Assembly (NCBI RefSeq): GCF_000165485.1
Contig: NC_014623.1
Location: forward strand, 4,483,501-4,547,500
Direction: 5' to 3'
From: Stigmatella aurantiaca DW4/3-1
Lineage (GTDB): Bacteria > Myxococcota > Myxococcia > Myxococcales > Myxococcaceae
Length of the DNA stretch: 64,000 nt
Part shown: in pieces, positions 40,068 to 49,195 of the stretch
Layout of the letters: every line of letters starts with the position of its first letter
How positions within the stretch are numbered: position 1 is the stretch's first letter
Translations under genes and position numbers: made by a program
Notes under the pieces: generated by a model
The model's input: the letters and a program-made list of their open reading frames with translations, nothing else
Databases searched by the model: none
What the model was told of the DNA's origin: nothing

Positions 40068-41102
40068 TCAACCCATGGCCGGGGCTGTCGCGGAATCCTG
40101 GGCTGTAGGGGCAGGCTTCTTCATCAGCCCGTAGCGATGCCCCGCCGAGTCGAGGATGCGGCCGATGAGTTGGGTATAGGAGAGCCCCTTTTCCCGGGCC
40201 GCGAGCGCCAGCTCGCCCTTGTCCTCCAGGTAAGGATTGGGGTTCACCTCGAGGATGTACGGATCGTCTTGCTCCGAGATACGCAGATCGATCCGGGCGT
40301 AGTCCTGCAGCTTGAGCGCCCGGTACGCCAGCAGCGCGGCCCGCTCCACGCGCTGGCGCAACACCGGAGAGATGTCCCGGGCGATGACGAGCTTGGGCGA
40401 GCCCTCCGTCTCGGGGCCGAATTTGACCTCCCGGTCAGAGATGGTCGGCTTGTCTTTGTCCCAGTTGCCGAAGTCCAGCTCCACGATGGGGAGGATCTCC
40501 GGCAACTCCTTGGTGCCGATGATGCCGACGTACACCTCGCGCCCTTGGATGAACTCCTCCGCGAGCGCCTCGTCCCGCAGCTCCTTGCGGATCTCCCGCA
40601 CCCGGTCCGTGAGCTGCTCCCAGCTGTTCACCAACGACTTGCCGCCGATGCCGATGGAGGCGTCGCTCCGGGCGGGCTTCACGATGAGCGGGAACGCCAG
40701 GTCCCCGTTGGTCTCCACCGTGCTGCCATCGAACGTGGCGAAGTCGGGCGTGGGGATCTCGTGGTACTCGAGGAGCTGCTTGGTGAGGATCTTGTCCTGT
40801 GCCAGCAGCAACCCCGCGGTCCCCGAGCCGGTGAACTTCACGCGCGCCATCTCCATCAGCGCCGCGACATTCACCTCCAGGCGGTAGTCCTCCGCGAACG
40901 TCTCGCAGAGGTTGAAGACCAGGTCGCACCCCGAGCGCTCGATCTCCTGGAGGATGTCGAAAACGCGGTCGCTCACCGCGATGAAGCTGGGTTGGTGGCC
41001 CAGCTTCCGCAGGGACTCCCCCACCTGGAGCACCACGGGATCCACCGGATCTCCGTCCAGTTGGTAGTGGAGGATGGCGATCTTCGAGGGGGGAAGCGGC
41101 AT
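40068..41102 (-). CDS. ATP-grasp ligase, D-Ala-D-Ala ligase-like
   Basis: A 344-residue ATP-grasp enzyme resembling D-alanine--D-alanine ligase. LVFNLCETFAEDYRLEVNVA, KFTGSGTAGLLLAQDKILTK (the Ddl-like substrate loop), FPLIVKPARSDASIGIGGKS (ATP lysine and P-loop) and YILEVNPNPYLEDKGELALA (metal-binding Glu/Asn) are all visible. The Ddl-specific Tyr/Ser loop is not obvious, so it may join other amino acids or peptides. It follows the Zn metallopeptidase gene by 55 bases on the same strand; together they may act on one peptide product. Confidence 0.8.
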   Translation of the reverse strand: MPLPPSKIAILHYQLDGDPVDPVVLQVGESLRKLGHQPSFIAVSDRVFDILQEIERSGCDLVFNLCETFAEDYRLEVNVAALMEMARVKFTGSGTAGLLLAQDKILTKQLLEYHEIPTPDFATFDGSTVETNGDLAFPLIVKPARSDASIGIGGKSLVNSWEQLTDRVREIRKELRDEALAEEFIQGREVYVGIIGTKELPEILPIVELDFGNWDKDKPTISDREVKFGPETEGSPKLVIARDISPVLRQRVERAALLAYRALKLQDYARIDLRISEQDDPYILEVNPNPYLEDKGELALAAREKGLSYTQLIGRILDSAGHRYGLMKKPAPTAQDSATAPAMG

Positions 41103-41157
41103 GGTTCACCAAGGGTAGGGATGCCTCGCCCCAGGTGCACCCCCGCGGCCTTCGGCC

Positions 41158-42228
41158 TCAATCCACCTCGAAGAAGTGGTTCGTGTAGAGGTAGTTCATC
41201 GTCAGCGCCGTCACCAACGTGGTGAGCTTGGTGAGGTACTCGCGCGTCTTGTCCAGGTGGACGGTGAGGCGCAGCGCGGCGGTGCGCTCGGCCAGGTGAT
41301 CCACCAGCGCGACGATGACCGCGCGGTTCACGCCGCTGTAGCGCGTGACCGACTGGATGAGCGCCTGGCGCTCGGCCCGGACCAGGGTCTCCGCGCTGGC
41401 GGCGGAGGCGGTCTCCGCGGGTTCGAAGAGGCCCTGGAGATCCTGATCGAGGTGCTCACGCAGCTTCAGCTCCACGCGCTCCTCCAGCTGACGCTGGCGG
41501 TAGTGGTCGAGCACGGTCTCCTCCATGTCCCCCACGTCCAGGTCCCGGTCGGCCAGCTGGACGGCCGGAGGGGTCCGGCCAATGCGGCGGATGACCTCGT
41601 CGACGTACTGGAGCTTCTTGAGCGCGGCCCACCCGGCGTAGCGCTTGGCCCAGTACATGCCGGGCGTCAGCCAGACGGCGAACGTCTCCGCGAAGTCCTC
41701 GTCCGGATGCTTCTGCGCGTACCAGCCCGAGATGTGCGCCACGTACTTGCGGCTGAAGGGACGTGGCTTGTAGTCGTCTTGGTAAGGCTTGGAATAATCC
41801 CCGAAGACCTTGCGCCATGCCTCGGTGTCATAGAGCCGGTAGGCGTAGTTGAAGGCGTGGCCGGCCTCGTGGCGCAGGTACATGAGGATGTCGTGGTCCG
41901 TCTCCGCGTCTCCTCCCAGCTCCGCCTCCAGCGTGTGGAGACGCGGGTCCGCCAGGTAGAAGGGCAAGCCGATGACCGGCACCCCCGAGGGGCATCCCCA
42001 CTGGTCCGAGAGGTAGCACTCCGGCCGGAAGGAGATGCCCTTGGCTTCGAGCTCGGCGTAGAGCTGCTGGATGTGCCGCTCCAGGGGCGTGCCCTGGAGG
42101 TGCAGCTTCAGATCCTTGATGCGTGCCTGGAGAAGGGACTCGCGCTCGGAGCGTCGCGGGGAATCCTCCGCCTCATGCGGATCGGCGAGGGTCTTTTCGC
42201 GGAAGGCCATCTGGGAGGTCGAGAGCAT
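41158..42228 (-). CDS. Putative zinc metallopeptidase (Peptidase_Mx-like)
   Basis: A 356-residue protein. The start is uncertain: the ATG at 42228 abuts AGGAG with no spacing, and 42210 is an alternative. The catalytic site is RHEAGHAFNYAYRLYD (HExxH), and a second possible ligand lies in PDEDFAETFAVWLTPG (Glu/Asp). This pattern matches the putative zinc-binding metallopeptidase family I know as Peptidase_Mx. The C-terminal 120 residues are helical. No signal peptide. The pairing with an ATP-grasp ligase is seen repeatedly in myxobacteria to my recollection; its product is unknown. Confidence 0.7.
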   Translation of the reverse strand: MLSTSQMAFREKTLADPHEAEDSPRRSERESLLQARIKDLKLHLQGTPLERHIQQLYAELEAKGISFRPECYLSDQWGCPSGVPVIGLPFYLADPRLHTLEAELGGDAETDHDILMYLRHEAGHAFNYAYRLYDTEAWRKVFGDYSKPYQDDYKPRPFSRKYVAHISGWYAQKHPDEDFAETFAVWLTPGMYWAKRYAGWAALKKLQYVDEVIRRIGRTPPAVQLADRDLDVGDMEETVLDHYRQRQLEERVELKLREHLDQDLQGLFEPAETASAASAETLVRAERQALIQSVTRYSGVNRAVIVALVDHLAERTAALRLTVHLDKTREYLTKLTTLVTALTMNYLYTNHFFEVD

Positions 42229-42366
42229 CTCCTGTGAAATGGGGCTGGCCCAGGCCTCCTGCAAATCACTGGAAAGACCGGGCGCGCGGGTTGCCAGGGG
42301 GCCGGCTTCCCGGTGGCGAGGCAGGCAAGCCGCCGGGCGCATGAAGCCCCGGACGCGGAAGGGCCC

Positions 42367-44073
42367 TCACTCGAAGATGGAGATATCGGACGAGGTGGGG
42401 GCCGCAGGCCGTGAGGGTTTGGGCTTGCTGGGCGGAGGGGCCGCGCGCGTGGGGGTGAGCGGCACATCCACCGCCAGCATGTCGCCCGCGGCGATGCTGA
42501 GATCCAGCGGGCGTTCCGCGTCCTGGTGGCCCGCCAACCGGAAGATGAGCCGGTGCTTCTGGCCCCGGGGCAGGGCCAGGGTCCCAGGGGTGGTGCCGAT
42601 CTGCTCATCCTTCTCATTGAAGATGGCGGCGCCATCCGGCGTGGTGTTGCACCTCACCAGCACCGTGGGACTGAGGGCCGCTGGGGGCGCCTCGGCGGTG
42701 GGCGAAGGCGAAGACGGTGGGGTCTGGACTTGCTCCACGAGGGCGCGCTCCCCTGGGGGCTTGGCGGCGGCCGTGGCATCGCCGCGCCGCAGGGCCACCA
42801 CGCCGAGCCCCGCGGCGAGCAGGAGCGCGGGGATGCCCACCAGCGCGGCCTTCTTCGCCATGGCCATGCCCTCGTCCGAGGGGGAGCGCTCCTCGGCACG
42901 GGCGGAGGCGGAACGTTGCGAGGGGCTCCCCGCGGCGCGATGCCGGTTCGAGGAGGGGGTCCCCGAGGAGCCCTTGGCGACGATGACGTTGGGCGACCGG
43001 CCGGAGGAGCCCGAGGAGGGCCGGGACGAACGGACGCTGGAGCTTCCCACGGGGCTGCCGGGCTTGCGAGGCTTGGAGACGCTGGGCTTGCTGCTGCTGC
43101 TGCTGTCGCGCCCGGTGGCTCCGCCCGAGGGGATGGCGTCCAACTCCTCGGAGGAGAGCTCCTCCACCGCCTCCAGCATCTCCTCGATGAACTCCTCGGC
43201 GGACTGGAAGCGGTCTTCCTTCTCGCGCGCCAACCCCTTCTGCATGAAGGCGTCGATGGAGGGAGGAACCGGCGCCCCCTGGCGCTTGCTGTTCACGGCG
43301 GGCACGGTCTGGGTGAGCGCGGCGGTAAGTGCCTTGCGCACCGTGTTGGCCCCATAGGGCGAGGTGCCCGTGAGGCAATAGAAGAAGACGCCGGTGAGGG
43401 CGTAGAGGTCCGAGCGGGCATCCACCAGCTCGCCTCCGGCCTGCTCCGGGGGCATGTACTGCGGCGTGCCGAGCACCTGGCCGGTGGAGGTGAGCTGCTC
43501 TTCCTCGTCCTGCTCCAGCGCCTTGACCAGGCCGAAGTCCAGCACCTTGACGAAGTCCTTCCCGTCGAGCTGCTGCACCATGATGTTGTGCGGCTTGAGG
43601 TCCCGGTGGACGCAGTTCTCGGCGTGCGCGTGGGCCAGCCCGCGCGCGGCCTGCTCCAGAAGGTTCACCGCGCGCCGCAGGGGCATGGGCCCGTCGCGCT
43701 TGACGATCTCCTTGAGGCTCTCGCCGCCCAGCAGCTCCATCACGTAGTAGCAGGTGCCGTCCGTGGTCCGGCCAAAGTCGAAGATGGTGATGACGTTCGG
43801 GTGCCGCAGGCGGCTGGCCACCTCGGCTTCCCGGCGGAAGCGCTCGAAAAAGGTCGGGGCGACGGCCAGCGCCGAGTTCAGCGTCTTGACGGCCACGGGG
43901 CGCTGCACGGAGGTCTGCGTGGCCCGGAAGACCATGCCCATGCCGCCATGGCCGAGCACGCTCTCGATCTTGTACCGGCCATCGAGCACTTGCCCCAGGA
44001 GCGCCAGACTGGCCCCCGAGCAGAGATGGTCAGGACCGGCGGTGCTGCCGCAGTGCGCGCAAGGAGAGGCCAT
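42367..44073 (-). CDS. Pkn-type membrane Ser/Thr protein kinase
   Basis: A 568-residue eukaryotic-like kinase. A Cys cluster (CAHCGSTAGPDHLC) at the N-terminus may bind zinc. The kinase domain (about 30-290) has the Gly loop LGHGGMGMVFRA, VAVK lysine, HRDLKPHN loop, DFG and GTPQYMPPEQAG. A Ser/Pro/Arg-rich linker (310-415) leads to a single membrane helix (AALVGIPALLLAAGLGVVAL), then a periplasmic PEGA-like beta domain. Target unknown. Myxobacteria have many such kinases. It is divergent from the ABC-F gene. Confidence 0.93.
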   Translation of the reverse strand: MASPCAHCGSTAGPDHLCSGASLALLGQVLDGRYKIESVLGHGGMGMVFRATQTSVQRPVAVKTLNSALAVAPTFFERFRREAEVASRLRHPNVITIFDFGRTTDGTCYYVMELLGGESLKEIVKRDGPMPLRRAVNLLEQAARGLAHAHAENCVHRDLKPHNIMVQQLDGKDFVKVLDFGLVKALEQDEEEQLTSTGQVLGTPQYMPPEQAGGELVDARSDLYALTGVFFYCLTGTSPYGANTVRKALTAALTQTVPAVNSKRQGAPVPPSIDAFMQKGLAREKEDRFQSAEEFIEEMLEAVEELSSEELDAIPSGGATGRDSSSSSKPSVSKPRKPGSPVGSSSVRSSRPSSGSSGRSPNVIVAKGSSGTPSSNRHRAAGSPSQRSASARAEERSPSDEGMAMAKKAALVGIPALLLAAGLGVVALRRGDATAAAKPPGERALVEQVQTPPSSPSPTAEAPPAALSPTVLVRCNTTPDGAAIFNEKDEQIGTTPGTLALPRGQKHRLIFRLAGHQDAERPLDLSIAAGDMLAVDVPLTPTRAAPPPSKPKPSRPAAPTSSDISIFE

Positions 44074-44175
44074 TGCGGGCGAGTATACGCAACCCCGTCA
44101 TGACGCGGCGAGTAGGCGAGCAGGCATGCAAATCGTTTCCGAGGGGGCTCCGGGCTGCTACACCCCACCCCCGCC

Positions 44176-46146
44176 ATGAGCCTCATCATCGCCCAGGACA
44201 TCTGCCTCGCCTACGGCAAGAAGGTCCTCTTCGACGACACCAGCTTCACCCTCGGCCCCCGGGATCGCGTGGGGTTGGTGGGCGCCAACGGAACCGGAAA
44301 GAGCTCGCTGATGAAGCTCCTGGCCGGGGTGCAGCACGCCGACTCGGGGACCATCACCTACGCGCGCTCGGCCCGGGTGGGCTACTTGCCCCAGGAGCTG
44401 GCGGGCTTGCCAGAGGGCTCGGTGGTGGAGGCGGTGATGAGCACCGTGCCCGGCCGGGACGCAATGGAGGCCCGGCTGAAGAAGACCGAGGCGGCGCTTG
44501 CCCAGGAGACGGACGAGGCGGAGCAACTGGAGCTGTCCCAGGAACTGGCCGACCTGCACGCGGAGCTGGACCAGTTCGAGGAGCACTACGGGCGCCACCA
44601 CGCCGAGCGCATCCTCAAGGGCCTGGGGTTCCGGGACGCGGACCTGGCCAAGCCCACCAGCGCCCTGTCCGGAGGCTGGCGGATGCGCGCCGCGCTGGCG
44701 GGGCTGCTGCTTCAGGACCCGGACCTGCTGCTGCTGGACGAGCCCACCAACCACCTGGATGTGCCCACGCTGACGTGGTTCGACGGGTTCATGCGCCGCA
44801 GCAACAAGGCGCTGGTGCTCATCTCCCACGACCGGGATTTCCTCAACCGGCAGGTCAACCGGATCGTCTCGCTGGAGATTGAAGGGTTGCGCTCGTACGT
44901 GGGCAACTACAACGACTACAAGCGGCAGCGCGCCGAGGAGATGGAGCAGCTCAAGGCGCGGGCCGCGAAGGTGGAGGCCCGCCGCGCCGAGCTCCAGGCC
45001 TTCATCGACCGGTTCGGCGCCAAGGCGACCAAGGCCCGGCAGGCGAAGAGCCGGGAGAAGATGCTGGAGCGGCTGGAGGAGGTGCACCTGCTGGAGGAGC
45101 GCTCCACGGTGCACTTCCGCTTCCCGGAGGTGGAGCGCTCGGGCCGGGACGTGGCCTCGCTGGAGGCGGTGAGCAAGCGCTATGGCGCCCAGGTGGTGTA
45201 CTCGGGGCTGGATGCGCGCGTGGAGCGGGGCCAGCGCATCGCGGTGGTGGGAGCCAACGGGGCCGGCAAGACGACGCTCCTGAAGATCCTGGCCGGAGAG
45301 CTGGCGGCGGATGGCGGGCAGGTGACGCTGGGGCACAACGTGGTGATGGGCTACTACGCCCAGCACCACGCGGACACGCTGGACAAGCGCAATTCCATCC
45401 TGGAGGAGGTGCAGCCCCTGGCGGCGGACAAGCCCCAGAGCTACGTACGCGGGGTGCTGGGGGCGTTCCTCTTCTCGGGGGATGACGTGGACAAGCCCAT
45501 CGGCGTGCTGTCCGGAGGAGAGCGGGCCCGCGTGGCGCTGGCGAAGCTGCTGCTGCGGCCCTCGAACTTCCTGTTAATGGACGAGCCCACCAACCACCTG
45601 GACCTGGACTCGACCGAGATGCTCATCGAGGCGTTGCAGGGCTACGGGGGCACGCTGCTGTTCGTCTCGCACAACCGGGGGTTCGTGAACAGCCTGGCCA
45701 CGATGGTGTGGGACGTGGTGGACGGCAAGGTGGTGCCCTACGCGGGCAACCTGGATGAGTACCTCTACCACCAGGAGCAGCTGCGCCTGGAGGCGGAGGC
45801 GGGCGCGGTGGGGGAGAAGGGCAAGCCCGGAGAGAAAGCCTCGTCGGCGCCGCTCAGCGAGAAGGACCGCAAGCGGTTGGAGGCCGAGGCCCGTCAGCGC
45901 CGGAGCACCGTGGAGGGGCCGCTCAAGAAGGAGATCGCCCGGATCGAAGAGCGGATCTCCAAGCTGGAGACGGCGCAAAAGGAGCGGGAGGCACAACTGG
46001 CGGATCCAGATCTCTACAACGACTTCGCGAGGGCCAAGCCGTTGATGGATACCCACCGCGCGGGCAAGGAGGAGTTGGAGTCGCTGTACGCGGCCTGGGA
46101 GGCGGCCCAGGAGAAGCTGGCCGAAGCCACTGCTTCTCTGGGGTAG
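44176..46146 (+). CDS. ABC-F family ATPase (Uup/YheS type)
   Basis: A 656-residue protein with two ABC domains on one chain and no membrane segment. First Walker A is GANGTGKSSL with signature LSGGWRMRAAL; second is GANGAGKTTL with signature LSGGERARVAL. Both Walker B motifs read LLLLDEPTNHLD or LLMDEPTNHLD. A basic inter-domain linker (KRQRAEEMEQLKARAAKVEA) and a C-terminal coiled coil (residues about 560-650) fit the Uup/YheS branch. ABC-F proteins bind the ribosomal E site and relieve stalling or confer antibiotic resistance; which applies is not clear. Confidence 0.9.
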   Translation: MSLIIAQDICLAYGKKVLFDDTSFTLGPRDRVGLVGANGTGKSSLMKLLAGVQHADSGTITYARSARVGYLPQELAGLPEGSVVEAVMSTVPGRDAMEARLKKTEAALAQETDEAEQLELSQELADLHAELDQFEEHYGRHHAERILKGLGFRDADLAKPTSALSGGWRMRAALAGLLLQDPDLLLLDEPTNHLDVPTLTWFDGFMRRSNKALVLISHDRDFLNRQVNRIVSLEIEGLRSYVGNYNDYKRQRAEEMEQLKARAAKVEARRAELQAFIDRFGAKATKARQAKSREKMLERLEEVHLLEERSTVHFRFPEVERSGRDVASLEAVSKRYGAQVVYSGLDARVERGQRIAVVGANGAGKTTLLKILAGELAADGGQVTLGHNVVMGYYAQHHADTLDKRNSILEEVQPLAADKPQSYVRGVLGAFLFSGDDVDKPIGVLSGGERARVALAKLLLRPSNFLLMDEPTNHLDLDSTEMLIEALQGYGGTLLFVSHNRGFVNSLATMVWDVVDGKVVPYAGNLDEYLYHQEQLRLEAEAGAVGEKGKPGEKASSAPLSEKDRKRLEAEARQRRSTVEGPLKKEIARIEERISKLETAQKEREAQLADPDLYNDFARAKPLMDTHRAGKEELESLYAAWEAAQEKLAEATASLG

Positions 46147-46259
46147 CCAGACCCATGTCCTGGCGACAACGGAAGAGGCCAGATCGGCGATGTCGGACGG
46201 ACGGACTCCTCTCTCCTCGGGGGGGGACAACGCCGTCTCCTACAGGCTCTTATACGGCC

Positions 46260-46286
46260 GAGGGCTGGGGCCAGTGCCCAGCCCTC
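46260..46286 (+). terminator. Hairpin between ABC-F gene and convergent lipoprotein gene
   Basis: GAGGGCTGGG (46260-46269) pairs perfectly with CCCAGCCCTC (46277-46286) around a seven-base loop, followed by TCTTTC. It serves both convergent genes (stops at 46146 and 46302). Confidence 0.7.
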
Positions 46287-46301
46287 TCTTTCACGTCAGC
46301 C

Positions 46302-46811
46302 TTAGTAATAGCGCCAGGTCCCGTTGCACGAGTCTCCGACGAATGCATAGGGCTGAGCCCGGACCTGCGAGACCTTTCCGTCAAGCCCCCCGGTGTCGCA
46401 GTAGCGAAGCGAGTAGTACGGGTTGGGAGTACCCGTCACCTCGAAGGAGGTGACGCAGAGCTGCTCCACGTACTGATTGATGACGATTTCAGACCAGTCA
46501 TCGCCATGACTGCCAGAAGCACTGTTGTAGACGCGGATGACCGTTCCCACGGGCACCTGGAACAACTTCATGGACCGGGCCTCGTCGTTGGACCAGCCCG
46601 AGCCACTGGAGTTAGGGATGAGGGTTGCCGCCGTATTGTAGGGATACGAGCCGACCTGGTCTCCGCCGCAGAAGTTGCCCTCCCAGAAGGTGATGACGGG
46701 AGAAGCCAGCGCACCGGCCTGCGCTCCCGTCTCGTCTGGGACAGGCCCGGATTCGGGGCCGCAAGCGGTGGCGAACAGCACGGACATCAGAAACGCATTT
46801 TGAAGACGCAT
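46302..46811 (-). CDS. Lipoprotein, possible beta-gamma-crystallin fold
   Basis: A 169-residue lipoprotein with signal MRLQNAFLMSVLFATACGPE (lipobox ATAC). AAGGAG is nine bases before the ATG at 46811. The mature part has an Ala/Gly-rich linker and then ITFWEGNFCGGDQVGSYPYN and WSNDEARSMKLFQVPVGTVI, which look like one beta-gamma-crystallin Greek key (N/D-N/D-x-x-S/T-S-like site in NDEARS), followed by GSHGDDWSEIVINQ. Four or more Cys suggest disulfides. Myxobacterial protein S belongs to the same superfamily. The assignment is tentative. Confidence 0.5.
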   Translation of the reverse strand: MRLQNAFLMSVLFATACGPESGPVPDETGAQAGALASPVITFWEGNFCGGDQVGSYPYNTAATLIPNSSGSGWSNDEARSMKLFQVPVGTVIRVYNSASGSHGDDWSEIVINQYVEQLCVTSFEVTGTPNPYYSLRYCDTGGLDGKVSQVRAQPYAFVGDSCNGTWRYY

Positions 46812-46853
46812 GAAGGACCGCTCCTTGGGACTGAATGGGTTCAGAACCGCCAT

Positions 46854-47468
46854 TTCTGGCGGCGGTCAGGGCCTCTGGGAGCGCCCTGCTCGCGAGGGGC
46901 TATGTACAGAGCCCTGTTCCCCGTCGCGTCGGCCTTGCAGCAAAGCGCTCCGTCCATGCCGTGAAGTGGCCCGCCGCTGCCGTGAACTGTCCCGCTCCCC
47001 CACTTCGCACCTTCCTGCGAACACACGATGACGCGGAGTCCCTCCCGGTTCAGGAAGGCGGCCCGGCCACCACTGCGCAAACCCGCTCAAGTCTTGCCCT
47101 CTCCGGCGTCGCGGGCCCTTACACCTCCGGTGCGAACGTCGGCTCCAGCATGTGTCTGGACGTGGACAAGGGCAGCCCCGACCCCAAGACCAAGCAGCTC
47201 TTGGGGCGTGGCAACGTGGACCTCGGTGGATCCCAAGCCATCGGAGGGGGGCCGGCGGCATTTGGAAGGGGGGAGGTCAATGCGCCCAAGGAGGTCGGTC
47301 TTGGGAAGCGCGGAAAGAAGGACCAGGGTCCCGTCCGGCTCAGAGATGTCGAGGGATATACTCCAAGGCCTGGCCACCACCGCCCGGTGAACGAGATCAT
47401 CATCCAGGCTCGGCCCATGCCGAAGAGGCTCTCCGGGCCCCGTTTGCGCTGGGCACGAGGCCTCTGGC
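46854..47468. other. Gene-free stretch
   Basis: About 600 bases between the lipoprotein gene and the kelch remnant. Open frames exist on both strands but none has a start context, a signal peptide or a recognisable motif, and codon bias does not favour any one frame. I see no repeat or RNA gene. It may be decayed coding sequence. Confidence 0.5.
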
Positions 47469-47630
47469 TCAGCGCGAGTAGCGCTGCACGGTGGTGACGT
47501 TCATGCCAGAAAAGGTTCCACCGGTGACAAGCACTTGGCCTGTATGGAGGCGTATGGCCACATGGGCCGCGATGGGGGCTGACAGCGTGCCCGCGGCCGT
47601 CCAGGTGCTCGTCGCGGGGGCAGGAGGGAG
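47469..47630 (-). pseudogene. C-terminal fragment of a kelch-repeat surface protein
   Basis: About 50 residues ending in a proper stop read STWTAAGTLSAPIAAHVAIR and TGQVLVTGGTFSGMNVTTVQ. This matches one repeat of the myxobacterial kelch-type surface proteins (x-W-x-x-xGxL-x..H-x-A..L..GxVLVxGG). The upstream repeats, start and signal are missing, so this is a remnant. Confidence 0.65.
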
Positions 47631-47704
47631 TTCAGAGCGGTGACAGGTTCTCGAACCAGGCGCGCGCTGGGCCTGGGCATTGCTCTCCTGGGCGACCTGG
47701 CGCT

Positions 47705-48496
47705 TCACCACGCCGGAACGACGGCGCCCTTGAAGGTGCGCTCGATGAACTGCCGCACTTCCGGCGAATGGTAGGCCTCGACCAGCGTCTTGAATTCGGC
47801 CCGTCCGGCGTCGTCGGCCCGCACCGCGATGACGTTCGCGTATGGCGACTGCGCGGATTCACGCACCAGCCCCTTGAAAGGATCGAGCCCCCCTTCCAGC
47901 GCGTAGTTGGTGTTGATGACTGCGAGATCGACGTCACTCAACACGCGCGCCAGCTGCGCCGCTTCGAGCTCCTTGAAGTGGAAGCCGCCGCGGGACCATT
48001 CGACGTCGAGCGGCGTGGGCGTCGGACCGGCCCCCGTGCGCAGGCGGATGAGCCCCGCGGTCTGCAGCAGCGCCAGTGCACGCGCGCCGTTGGTTGGGTC
48101 GTTGGGAATGGCGATGGTCGCGCCGGTGGGCAACGCATCGAGCTTCTCGTGCCGCACGCTGTAAGCGGCGATGGGGAAGGTGACCGTGGTGCCGATCGAG
48201 GTCAGGCGGTAGCCGCGATCCTTCCGTTGCTGCTCGAGGTACGGGAGGTGCTGGAAGCTGTTCGCGTCGAGGCTTCCGTCGGCGAGCGCGGCGTTGGGTT
48301 GCACGTAGTCGGAGAATTCCACCACCTGCACGTGCACGCCCTTCTTGAGCGCCTCCGCGGCCACGACCTCGAGGATCTGCGCGTGCGCACCCGAGGTCAC
48401 GCCGACCTTCAACCGGTGCGCGTCGTTCTTCGCACACCCGTTGGAGACCGCGAGCACCAGCGACAGCAGCATCACCGACGACACATGTTTGGACAT
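47705..48496 (-). CDS. metQ: Methionine-binding lipoprotein MetQ
   Basis: A 263-residue substrate-binding lipoprotein of the NlpA/MetQ family. The lipobox is AVSNGC. KVGVTSGAHAQILEVVAAEA, EFSDYVQPNAALADGSLDAN and FQHLPYLEQ are strong family blocks around the Met-binding pocket. It is last in the metNIQ order read from 49957, 24 bases after metI. The start codon is ATG at 48496 with GGAGCG upstream. Confidence 0.93.
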   Translation of the reverse strand: MSKHVSSVMLLSLVLAVSNGCAKNDAHRLKVGVTSGAHAQILEVVAAEALKKGVHVQVVEFSDYVQPNAALADGSLDANSFQHLPYLEQQRKDRGYRLTSIGTTVTFPIAAYSVRHEKLDALPTGATIAIPNDPTNGARALALLQTAGLIRLRTGAGPTPTPLDVEWSRGGFHFKELEAAQLARVLSDVDLAVINTNYALEGGLDPFKGLVRESAQSPYANVIAVRADDAGRAEFKTLVEAYHSPEVRQFIERTFKGAVVPAW

Positions 48497-48520
48497 GAAG
48501 CGCTCCTCGAAGCTTGAAAG

Positions 48521-49183
48521 TCAGGGGCGGGTGTGACGTGACAGGTGCCGGGCGAGCCGCTCGCCGAGCCACTGCACGCCGTTGACGAGCACGATGAGTA
48601 CCAGCACCACGGCTGCCATCACCGCCGGTTGGAAACGCTGGTACCCGTAGCGGATGCCGAGATCGCCGAGGCCGCCGCCGCCGATGGCGCCGGCCATGGC
48701 CGAAGCCCCGACGAGGCTCACCACCATCACCGTGGTCGCGGTCACCAGCCCCGGCACCGCTTCCGGTACCAGCACGCGGGTGACAATCTGCCAGCGGCTG
48801 GCGCCGAACGATCGCGTGGCTTCGATGGTCGCGGGGTCCACCCCGCGCAGCGCCTCTTCGTAAAGCCGCGCCACGAACGGAGCGGCACTCAACGACAACG
48901 GCACGATCGCCGCCGCGGTGCCGATGCTGCTGCCAACCACCCATCGCGTGAGCGGAATGATCGACACCAGCAGGATGATGAAGGGGATCGATCGCGTGGC
49001 ATTGACGATCACCCCGAGCACGCGATGGGCCGCGGGGTGAGGCAGCAGGTGTCCAGGTGCGGTGGCCGTGAGCAACAGCCCGAGCGGCAGACCAAGCAGC
49101 GCCGCGAAGAACGACGAGGCCACGACCATCACCAGGGTTTCACCGAGCGCGATGAACAACGCGCCGACGAGTTGGGGAGACAT
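48521..49183 (-). CDS. metI: Methionine ABC transporter permease MetI
   Basis: A 220-residue permease with five predicted membrane helices. The EAA-type loop that contacts MetN is EEALRGVDPATIEATRSFGA. IVNATRSIPFIILLVSIIPL is typical of MetI. It starts 12 bases after metN ends. Complete. Confidence 0.92.
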   Translation of the reverse strand: MSPQLVGALFIALGETLVMVVASSFFAALLGLPLGLLLTATAPGHLLPHPAAHRVLGVIVNATRSIPFIILLVSIIPLTRWVVGSSIGTAAAIVPLSLSAAPFVARLYEEALRGVDPATIEATRSFGASRWQIVTRVLVPEAVPGLVTATTVMVVSLVGASAMAGAIGGGGLGDLGIRYGYQRFQPAVMAAVVLVLIVLVNGVQWLGERLARHLSRHTRP

Positions 49184-49195
49184 GCGCGCGCTCCG

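Noticed and set aside
46835-47497. A 220-codon plus-strand frame in the gene-free stretch
   Set aside because: No ribosome-binding site, no recognisable motif, and codon bias does not favour this frame.
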